From NCBI GenBank assembly GCA_027053695.1, contig JALUHL010000015.1, positions 1-5,876 of the forward strand: 5,876 bases of DNA, read 5' to 3'. The notes beneath the pieces were generated by a model that searched no databases, had not been told where the DNA came from, and was given only the letters and a program-made list of their open reading frames with translations. The DNA is from Ghiorsea sp. GTDB lineage: Bacteria; Pseudomonadota; Zetaproteobacteria; Mariprofundales; Mariprofundaceae. Positions 1 through 5,188 of the stretch are shown one piece after another. The stretch's first letter is position 1, and the number at the start of each line of letters is the position of its first letter. A program made the position numbers and the translations under genes.

Positions 1-335
1 CTGACGATGATGATACCGACGCCTTGGAACTCTACACTTTAAAGGTAGATGCAGCCCTTGCTGATGAGCCTGAAGCTTTGTATGCATCTTTATTGGAGCA
101 AGGTTATATCTGGATTGGTTATCGCTTGAAACAAGCCTATATCTGGCAGGACCCCATGCAAAACATCATCCGTAAATTCTTCCCTAGGGAATCCGATTTC
201 CACTGTTTAAGGCAATATCAAATCATCATTAATCCCTTTGGGAATCCCATTTCACGCAGGTCTTGGGAAAACCATAGGCATGATATTGTCGAGCTGATTG
301 TAGTGGGGGAAAATATATCCCCTGATGCGGCATAA
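1..335 (+). CDS. C-terminal part of an unrecognised protein (5' end outside window)
   Basis: The frame is open from the left edge (first complete codon at position 3) to a TAA at 333-335, giving about 110 residues. A TTG at 24 could formally start a 103-residue protein. No ribosome binding site precedes it, however, and the codons before it (Asp-Asp-Asp-Asp-Thr-Asp-Ala) read through, so this is most likely the tail of a longer gene. The visible part is soluble in character, with no membrane segment. It contains an aromatic stretch (YIWIGYRLKQAYIW, from about residue 35), then a basic/aromatic part (IIRKFFPRESDF), and ends in a beta-like segment (DIVELIVVGE) and a short acidic tail. I do not recognise a family. 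The gene is co-directional with fliK, but the gap and the promoter at 395-411 suggest it is a separate transcription unit. Confidence 0.6.
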   Translation, partial: DDDDTDALELYTLKVDAALADEPEALYASLLEQGYIWIGYRLKQAYIWQDPMQNIIRKFFPRESDFHCLRQYQIIINPFGNPISRRSWENHRHDIVELIVVGENISPDAA

Positions 336-394
336 TATGCCTATGTCTTTTACTGTGATGTGCTATAAGCTATTAATTTAAAAGAACTTTAATG

Positions 395-411
395 CTGGCA
401 CAGATTCTGCT
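395..411 (+). promoter_or_regulatory. sigma54 (-24/-12) promoter for the fliK-flgD-flgE operon
   Basis: The sequence CTGGCACAGATTCTGCT matches the sigma54 consensus YTGGCACGRNNNTTGCW at all but two defined positions. The invariant GG (397-398) and GC (409-410) are correctly spaced. It lies in the only intergenic gap ahead of the operon. Hook genes are sigma54-dependent in many polar-flagellated Proteobacteria (established), so the assignment fits. With C410 as -12, transcription should begin at about 421-423, which coincides with the fliK ATG at 423. I see no clear enhancer-binding-protein site upstream, though it could lie inside the preceding gene. A single-mismatch core can occur by chance in a window this size; the location is what supports it. 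Confidence 0.65.
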
Positions 412-422
412 CTGATAAGGTT

Positions 423-2018
423 ATGATAGACTCACAAACCATATCAACAGAAGCTACAGGCACAGCCCCACAAGGATTAACTGGGGGGCTAACAGGCAAG
501 GGTAAAAAAGGCCATGGTAAATCAAGCTTATTTTCTAAGCTTTTGGCAAATCTTACCCATAAAAGTAAAGCGACTAAGGGTCACATCTTAAAAAGTGTAG
601 CACAGAAAAGCCCTGCTAATGTATCGACAGCACTACCATTAAACAAACAAACAACTCAACTTTCTACTTTAGTCTCAAAGCAAACAATAAAGGGCAAAAA
701 AAGCACTGCTCTCAAACCATCAACTACGGAAAAAGAAACAGATACAAATACACTGACTATCGCTGCCGCACAACAAGCTCCCCTTTTAAAGCTTGATACT
801 ATGGTTAAAGCAGACACCTCCACCAAAGTTCAAGTAAAAGTAATGCCTTCATCAACACCCAAGCCAACAATAAAAGCTGCAACAGTCTTAGCGCATACAG
901 ACAAAGTGAATACTGAGTTGAAAGAAACAACATTAGATGTGCCTTCACAGTTGATTCATGCCAACCTTGATAGTGGCTCAACCAAGCCTAAAGCCGAAAC
1001 CATCACATCCCAACAAGCAGATATAGCTCTGCCAGCGAACCTTGAGCAAACACTTGATAAACCCACAAATATTCTAAATACAAAAGTTATGGCTGGGAAT
1101 CAAGAAACCAAAACTCAACAAACTCAAATTGCATCAGAACCACTCCTTCAAACGCAAGCTCAACCCAAGCCCAACACCAACACTTTAAACCAAGTAAACA
1201 TGGTCGCTAAAGACCTTAAAAAATCTCAGCAACAGGATAAAGCTGAGCAACCTAAAAGCTTAGCACAAACACATACCAATACATCGGTGAAGCACAAACA
1301 AACTCAAACCCAAACTCAGCTTGATACGAATGATGCCGCACAATCCTCTGAGCAACAAAAGCAACAGCCTAACCCTATCATTGCAACCAACGTGAAAACA
1401 CAATCTCAAACATCGGAGGTTCATGCTCAGGCGGTGCACCAAACATCCATAGGGTCGAAAAGTTTAGATACAAACCTTACATCATCGCAACATGATTTCT
1501 TGTCCCATCAGCAAGATACAAACCCTGCTATGTTGGATATGAACAAAATCGATAATAAATCCAAAAACACTGACTTTCAGGCTCAACTGGCTTACAAAAC
1601 GCAGCAAAGTTATACCCCTCATGATGCTGTACTAGAAATTGTAAAGTCAGCCAAGGACGGTAGCACAACGTTAGAGCTACAGCTTGAACCTGCACACTTG
1701 GGCAAGGTACAAGTTCATATTCAAGCCGATGCCACAAAACAGTTACAAGTGATGTTCACCGTCGAACACAACGGATCTAGACAAGCCTTAGAGCAGCAAA
1801 TGCCACAACTGCGCTTGGCCATGGCACAGCAAGGCTTAGACCTTGGCAGCTTTTCCATGCAAATGAATCAACAGCAAACACAGCAACAAGAGCATAACCA
1901 ACAACAAACAACAACTGGTTATACCATGACAGATCAAACAAACATCCAAGGTTTTACAACGCAACAAACCATAGGCGTGAATATCGCCAATCATGGTCGC
2001 TTAAGCATATTAGCTTAA
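423..2018 (+). CDS. fliK: Flagellar hook-length control protein FliK
   Basis: FliK is exported by the flagellar type III apparatus, measures the growing hook and, through its C-terminal domain, switches export from hook to filament substrates. The 531-residue protein has the expected two-part form. Residues 1 to about 395 are low-complexity and rich in Gln, Thr, Lys, Ala and Ser, with a basic start (KGKKGHGK) and no signal peptide. Residues about 400-480 form the conserved Flg_hook domain, with the diagnostic LQLEPAHLGKV at 419-429 followed by VQVHIQAD and a helix rich in Gln and Leu (ALEQQMPQLRLAMAQQGL). A Gln-rich tail follows. It is longer than the roughly 375-405 residues of enteric FliK, all of it in the variable ruler part. 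The ATG at 423 is the only ATG near the 5' end; an AAGG only two bases before it is too close to act well. The gene opens the operon, 13 bp ahead of flgD, and is unusually A-rich on the coding strand. Confidence 0.93.
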   Translation: MIDSQTISTEATGTAPQGLTGGLTGKGKKGHGKSSLFSKLLANLTHKSKATKGHILKSVAQKSPANVSTALPLNKQTTQLSTLVSKQTIKGKKSTALKPSTTEKETDTNTLTIAAAQQAPLLKLDTMVKADTSTKVQVKVMPSSTPKPTIKAATVLAHTDKVNTELKETTLDVPSQLIHANLDSGSTKPKAETITSQQADIALPANLEQTLDKPTNILNTKVMAGNQETKTQQTQIASEPLLQTQAQPKPNTNTLNQVNMVAKDLKKSQQQDKAEQPKSLAQTHTNTSVKHKQTQTQTQLDTNDAAQSSEQQKQQPNPIIATNVKTQSQTSEVHAQAVHQTSIGSKSLDTNLTSSQHDFLSHQQDTNPAMLDMNKIDNKSKNTDFQAQLAYKTQQSYTPHDAVLEIVKSAKDGSTTLELQLEPAHLGKVQVHIQADATKQLQVMFTVEHNGSRQALEQQMPQLRLAMAQQGLDLGSFSMQMNQQQTQQQEHNQQQTTTGYTMTDQTNIQGFTTQQTIGVNIANHGRLSILA

Positions 2019-2031
2019 ATAGGAGAAACGG

Positions 2032-2694
2032 ATGCCTTTACAAGTCACAGCCCCAACATTAGGCGCACAAGCTGCCCCCAAACCCAAACAAGATTTAGGT
2101 AGCAAAGATGTATTTTTAAAAATGTTGGTGGCACAAATGAAAAACCAAGACCCACTAAAACCTGCAGATGCAACGAAAATGAGTTCCCAACTTGCGCAAT
2201 TTAATATGGTAGAGCAGCAAATCAGCACCAATACATATTTACAACAAATGGCAGCCAATCAAAGTGGCTCAGCAAATAGTTTGGATATGGCATCGGCAGG
2301 TTATTTGGGACATACGGTGATGGTCAATCAAAGCCAAATCCAATATTCAGGAGCCCCCACCAATTTCCAAGCAACATTAGACCAAAATGCTGAAACTGTG
2401 TACGTCACCATCAGTGATAATACGGGCACGCCTGTGCGCAGCATGTCACTCACTGCAACGCCAGCAGGACAAATCCCCTTAAGCTGGGATGGGCGCGATG
2501 ACCAAGGTGTTAAAGTGGATACAGGCAACTACAACATCAGCATCCAAGCCTTTGATGCTACAGGCCAAGCTGTACGCGCCACACCACAATATTCTGGCGT
2601 TGTTGATGCTGTGCGCATGACACCATCAGGTGTGGAGCTGGTCATAGGTGGTACAGCCACAAGTTTAGCTAACATTTCAGAAGTAAGACTATAA
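2032..2694 (+). CDS. flgD: Flagellar hook assembly scaffold (hook cap) protein FlgD
   Basis: FlgD sits at the tip of the growing hook, where it catalyses insertion of FlgE subunits; it is replaced when the hook is complete. The 220 residues are close to the family norm (231 in E. coli). The N-terminal FlgD signature is plain: FLKMLVAQMKNQDPLKP at 28-44 and SSQLAQFNMVEQ at 51-62. The C-terminal half has the FlgD Ig-like/FnIII pattern, IPLSWDGRDDQGVKVDTGNY at 148-167 followed by alternating beta residues, and then a short beta tail ending in Leu. The start is fixed by AGGAGA at 2021-2026, five bases before the ATG. It begins 13 bp after fliK and ends 36 bp before flgE, so it should be translated from the same message. 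FliK is known to interact with both FlgD and FlgE, which fits the gene order. Confidence 0.95.
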   Translation: MPLQVTAPTLGAQAAPKPKQDLGSKDVFLKMLVAQMKNQDPLKPADATKMSSQLAQFNMVEQQISTNTYLQQMAANQSGSANSLDMASAGYLGHTVMVNQSQIQYSGAPTNFQATLDQNAETVYVTISDNTGTPVRSMSLTATPAGQIPLSWDGRDDQGVKVDTGNYNISIQAFDATGQAVRATPQYSGVVDAVRMTPSGVELVIGGTATSLANISEVRL

Positions 2695-2730
2695 CAACAA
2701 ACGTAACAACACATATCATAGGAGAAAAAT

Positions 2731-4272
2731 ATGGGTATTTATAATGCATTATATACAGGTTCGAGTGGGCTACAGGCATTTGGCGAGAGTGTACGGGTGA
2801 TTGGTGATAACATTGCCAATGTCAATTCACTTGGTTTTAAATCGCAAAGTGTGGTGTTTGCAGATGTGTTATCGCAAACCGTGGGTGTGACCCGCTCAAA
2901 CATTGCCAACCAAGTGGGTAGTGGTGTTCGCATTGGACAAATTACACGCAACCAAGCGCAAGGCTCTATTGAAAACACAACCAGTGCAACAGATTTAGCG
3001 ATTAATGGCACGGGGCTGTTCGCACTCAAAGACCCTGCAAGCGGGCAAACATACTTTACACGTGCAGGCTCATTTTTCTTGGATAAATCATCAAGCCTTA
3101 TTGATGGGCAAGGTTTTGTTGTACAAGGCTGGGCAACCAATGAAAAGGGTGATGCTACAGGCAATGTGACTAATATTTCTTTTGGTGGTTTATCATCCCA
3201 AGCCCAAGCGACCACAGGTGTTGATGTTGGTGTTACGCTCGACTCCAATGCCACACCATTCAATACAGGTGTTGCCTTCGACCCCAATAATGCCGCAACC
3301 TACCACTACAAAGCTGAAGCCAATATTTACGATTCACTAGGCCAACAACACGCCATCAGTGTTTATTATATTAAAGATGCAAGTAACACTTGGAGTTGGC
3401 AGGCTGGCGTAGATGGTGCTGATCTTGTGGGTGGCACACCGGGTGAACAAGTGATTGTTGGTAGCTCAACCACCAATTTTAATGCGACCAATCAAACCCT
3501 TGCCCTACCTTTACCTGCAGGCACAGAAATATCCTCCAATACCACCTTTGATACCGCAGTCACACTTAATGGCACAGCTATTGCAGTTGGGCAAACGGTG
3601 GGTGCTGCTTTGGGTAGTTCCATTGTGCTCACTTCAAGCACGATTCCTGCAGGCACTAAAGTCACTGCAGGCAATGTGCTCACTGCACCTTCAGCAAACC
3701 TGCTTACATTCGGCAGTCAAGGTGAGCTTTTGACAGAAGTTGGGCCAGGTATTGATTTCCCTTGGAAGAGTGCGGCTGTTTCCACAGTCAACTTTAACTT
3801 TGGTGATGCCGTCACATCCGATCAGCAAGCGATTCTTGGTGATGGTTTGAATGGCACGGTACAAACAGCAGGTTCTTTTGCCACAAGGCAAATCACCCGC
3901 GATGGTTATGCTGCGGGATTCCTCGATAAATTAGAAACCGATTCTACAGGTCGAATCTTTGGTGTATTCACCAATGGTCAACGCAGGCCTCTATTCCAAG
4001 TTGCGCTTGCCAAGTTCCCCAATGATGCTGTGCTAAACCATGTGGGTAACAACTTACAACAAGAAACCATTTCCTCTGGTTCACCCATTTTAGAAAAGCC
4101 AGGCAATGGTGGCATGGGCTCAATTACACCTTACGGCTTAGAACAATCTAATGTGGATTTAGCAGGTGAATTTGTGAAGCTTATTATTGTACAACGTGGT
4201 TATGAAGCCAACTCTAAAACAATTTCTACCACAGATCAGATGTTATCATCCTTAATGCAACTTAAACGATAA
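2731..4272 (+). CDS. flgE: Flagellar hook protein FlgE, with enlarged variable region
   Basis: This is the structural subunit of the hook, the universal joint between rod and filament; it is exported by the flagellar type III system without a cleaved signal. The N-terminal rod/hook motif is at 12-45 (SGLQAFGESVRVIGDNIANV, then NSLGFKSQSVVFAD). The D1 segment DLAINGTGLF is at 88-97, and the C-terminal D0 helix is clear (NVDLAGEFVKLIIVQRGYEA, then NSKTISTTDQMLSSLMQL, 474-511). The D2 pattern NIYDSLGQQHAISVYY (198-213) is also present. The protein is 513 residues against about 400 in E. coli. Much of the excess is at about 241-325, a Thr/Ala/Gly/Val-rich beta-like stretch with two PAGT motifs. 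The ATG at 2731 is preceded by AGGAGA at 2720-2725 with a five-base spacer. It is the last gene of the operon, followed after 18 bp by a terminator hairpin. Confidence 0.96.
   Translation: MGIYNALYTGSSGLQAFGESVRVIGDNIANVNSLGFKSQSVVFADVLSQTVGVTRSNIANQVGSGVRIGQITRNQAQGSIENTTSATDLAINGTGLFALKDPASGQTYFTRAGSFFLDKSSSLIDGQGFVVQGWATNEKGDATGNVTNISFGGLSSQAQATTGVDVGVTLDSNATPFNTGVAFDPNNAATYHYKAEANIYDSLGQQHAISVYYIKDASNTWSWQAGVDGADLVGGTPGEQVIVGSSTTNFNATNQTLALPLPAGTEISSNTTFDTAVTLNGTAIAVGQTVGAALGSSIVLTSSTIPAGTKVTAGNVLTAPSANLLTFGSQGELLTEVGPGIDFPWKSAAVSTVNFNFGDAVTSDQQAILGDGLNGTVQTAGSFATRQITRDGYAAGFLDKLETDSTGRIFGVFTNGQRRPLFQVALAKFPNDAVLNHVGNNLQQETISSGSPILEKPGNGGMGSITPYGLEQSNVDLAGEFVKLIIVQRGYEANSKTISTTDQMLSSLMQLKR
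3570..3585 (+). promoter_or_regulatory. Possible intragenic sigma54 promoter inside flgE
   Basis: TGGCAC, five bases, then TTGCA gives an exact match to the sigma54 core TGGCAC-N5-TTGC at 3570-3584. The site is within flgE codons 280-285 and reads towards the 3' end. Transcription would start near 3596 and, ending at the hairpin, give an RNA of about 730 bases. Intragenic sigma54 sites that bind the holoenzyme are known in enteric bacteria, and many lack obvious output. The stretch also encodes ordinary FlgE residues (NGTAIA), so chance codon choice is a fair alternative. Confidence 0.25.
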
Positions 4273-4290
4273 CTAGCACTAGAAAATAAA

Positions 4291-4327
4291 GCATAAGCCT
4301 GCGCCTAGCGTGGGCTTATGCGCTTTT
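4291..4327. terminator. Bidirectional intrinsic terminator between flgE and the kinase gene
   Basis: Left arm 4291-4304 and right arm 4308-4321 pair over 14 positions around a CTA loop. Twelve are Watson-Crick pairs and two are G-T wobbles. On the + strand the stem is followed by GCTTTT (4322-4327), a short U-run ending the flgE message. On the - strand it is followed by TTTATTTTCT (complement of 4281-4290), a better U-tract ending the kinase message. The two genes converge here, as expected for a shared terminator. The kinase stop codon (4316-4318) lies within the right arm. Confidence 0.85.
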
Positions 4328-5053
4328 GGGGAGAGAGAAGCCAACCACCCCATGCTGAGCAACATTCTCAGCTTTGATACAACCGCCATGATGCTCTACC
4401 CAAGCTTTAGCTCTAGCCAAACCCATACCTGCACCGTAGGCAAAGCGTTGACCTGAAAAGAATGGCTCAAATATTTGTTCCATCTCACCTTCATCAAAGC
4501 CACAACCCGAATCTTCAACACAAAACCAAACCATATCATGCTCCTCTATATCATGCTCTTCTACAGCGCTGATACGAATGTTCCTTGCTGCATCAGCAGG
4601 TTGGGTTGCAATGGCTTTTTTCGCATTGCTTAATAGCTCATGCACAACTCGCTGCACAATCAAAGGGTCTGCATGCACTTTAGGCAGTGCTGTACAATCT
4701 AGCGTTATACCTTCTTCTGCCAATTTTAAGCTCGCAAAGCAGCGTAAAAATAGCTCATGCATATCCATGCTCTCAATCTCTAATTCATCAAACATGCAAT
4801 GGTATATTTCATTGGTGGCTACAATCATATCATCCATTCGGTTGGCACTTTCTTTCAGCATATCCAGCGTTTCTACCGTATCCTCATCCAAGGCATCGCT
4901 CTTGCGCACGCTATAATCCAGCTCTTGCACAAGCGCATGAATATTTAAAAGTGGATTGCGTAAATCATGTGTAAACACACGCATAATTTCTTGCATGTTC
5001 TCCATTTGCACCTCTAGCATTTCTGCATTTGAATGATTTGACTTCGTATCCAT
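4316..5053 (-). CDS. Soluble sensor histidine kinase without an N-terminal sensor domain
   Basis: This is a 245-residue protein with no membrane span and no PAS, GAF or receiver domain, so it is a cytoplasmic kinase reduced to its DHp and ATPase parts. The H-box is FTHDLRNPLLNI at 27-38, with phospho-acceptor His29. Two long helices follow to about residue 90. The HATPase_c domain has its N-box (HELLSNAKKAI, 138-148, Asn143), G1 box (DSGCGF, 181-186), F-box (FEPFFSG, 195-201) and G2 box (GAGMGLARAK, 207-216), so it looks catalytically intact. About 26 residues with coiled-coil-like spacing precede the H-box. I start it at 5053 because GAGGGAGAAA stands directly before that ATG. A start at 5071 would add six residues (MPVREK) and would leave almost no leader from the predicted promoter. 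A 15-bp tandem duplication gives EEHDI-EEHDM at 165-174. It is convergent with flgE and divergent from yaaA. No response regulator is visible, so its partner and signal are unknown; a flagellar link is only suggested by position. Confidence 0.88.
   Translation of the reverse strand: MDTKSNHSNAEMLEVQMENMQEIMRVFTHDLRNPLLNIHALVQELDYSVRKSDALDEDTVETLDMLKESANRMDDMIVATNEIYHCMFDELEIESMDMHELFLRCFASLKLAEEGITLDCTALPKVHADPLIVQRVVHELLSNAKKAIATQPADAARNIRISAVEEHDIEEHDMVWFCVEDSGCGFDEGEMEQIFEPFFSGQRFAYGAGMGLARAKAWVEHHGGCIKAENVAQHGVVGFSLPKSA
4533..4562 (-). repeat. 15-bp tandem duplication inside the kinase gene
   Basis: Two adjacent 15-base units (4533-4547 and 4548-4562) differ at a single position. Read on the - strand they encode EEHDI and EEHDM, just before the beta strand that leads into the G1 box. 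The frame is kept, so the protein is only lengthened by five residues. Confidence 0.8.
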
Positions 5054-5063
5054 TTTCTCCCTC
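5054..5063 (-). promoter_or_regulatory. Ribosome binding site that sets the kinase start at 5053
   Basis: Read on the - strand, GAGGGAGAAA runs directly into the ATG at 5053-5051. The GAGG (5063-5060) has a six-base spacer, and the site closely resembles the AGGAGA sites used by flgD and flgE. The upstream ATG at 5071 has only a TAAGG-type site. Confidence 0.65.
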
Positions 5064-5081
5064 ACAGGCATCCTTGCCTTA

Positions 5082-5139
5082 CCAAGACATAGACGACACT
5101 TTTCAACTTGTCAAACTTCACCCCAAGACATTTTCAACT
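5082..5139. repeat. Pair of short direct repeats in the kinase-yaaA intergenic region
   Basis: CCAAGACAT occurs at 5082-5090 and, as CCAAGACAT again, at 5123-5131. TTTTCAACT occurs at 5100-5108 and 5131-5139, a 31-bp offset close to three helical turns. The first copies overlap the predicted kinase promoter. They may be a small local duplication or operator half-sites; there is no direct support for either. Confidence 0.35.
5086..5114 (-). promoter_or_regulatory. Probable sigma70-type promoter for the histidine kinase
   Basis: On the - strand a perfect TTGACA (-35, 5114-5109) is followed after 17 bases by TATGTC (-10, 5091-5086). The -35 and spacing are ideal, but the -10 matches only its first three bases. 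Transcription would begin near 5079. That gives a leader of about 25 bases to the ATG at 5053 but only about 8 to the one at 5071. Confidence 0.4.
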
Positions 5140-5188
5140 AAAGCTTCTAAACTCGCTCTCATATTTGTTATTAAAGAGGCAAAACAAC

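Noticed and set aside
24..26. TTG as the start of a short complete gene at the left edge
   Set aside because: There is no ribosome binding site before it and the frame continues open to the window edge, so a partial longer gene is more likely.
329..341. Small inverted repeat GGCAT-AAT-ATGCC at the end of the first gene
   Set aside because: A five-base stem followed by only a short T-run (347-351) is too weak to call a terminator.
1090..1420. CAA/CAAACTC-rich stretch that might suggest a repeat array
   Set aside because: The spacing is irregular, there are no spacer units, and the reading frame is continuous; it reflects the Gln/Thr-rich FliK composition, not a CRISPR or insertion element.
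2129..2143. TGGCAC in flgD resembling a sigma54 -24 element
   Set aside because: The -12 position reads AAAA rather than TTGC. The same is true of TGGCAC at 3006, 3432 and 3852, none of which has a proper -12 element.
2739..3287. A 182-codon open frame on the - strand within flgE
   Set aside because: It is fully antisense to the conserved FlgE N-terminal half, has no ribosome site and no recognisable domain; it is a by-product of the flgE codon pattern.
3455..3733. A 92-codon + strand frame inside flgE
   Set aside because: It is an out-of-frame overlap with the FlgE insert and gives a Leu/Pro/Gln-rich protein with no start signals; the flgE frame is continuous and clearly coding.
4578..4974. 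Two + strand frames opposite the kinase gene
   Set aside because: They are antisense to conserved kinase motifs and have Ser/Cys-rich, family-less products without ribosome sites.
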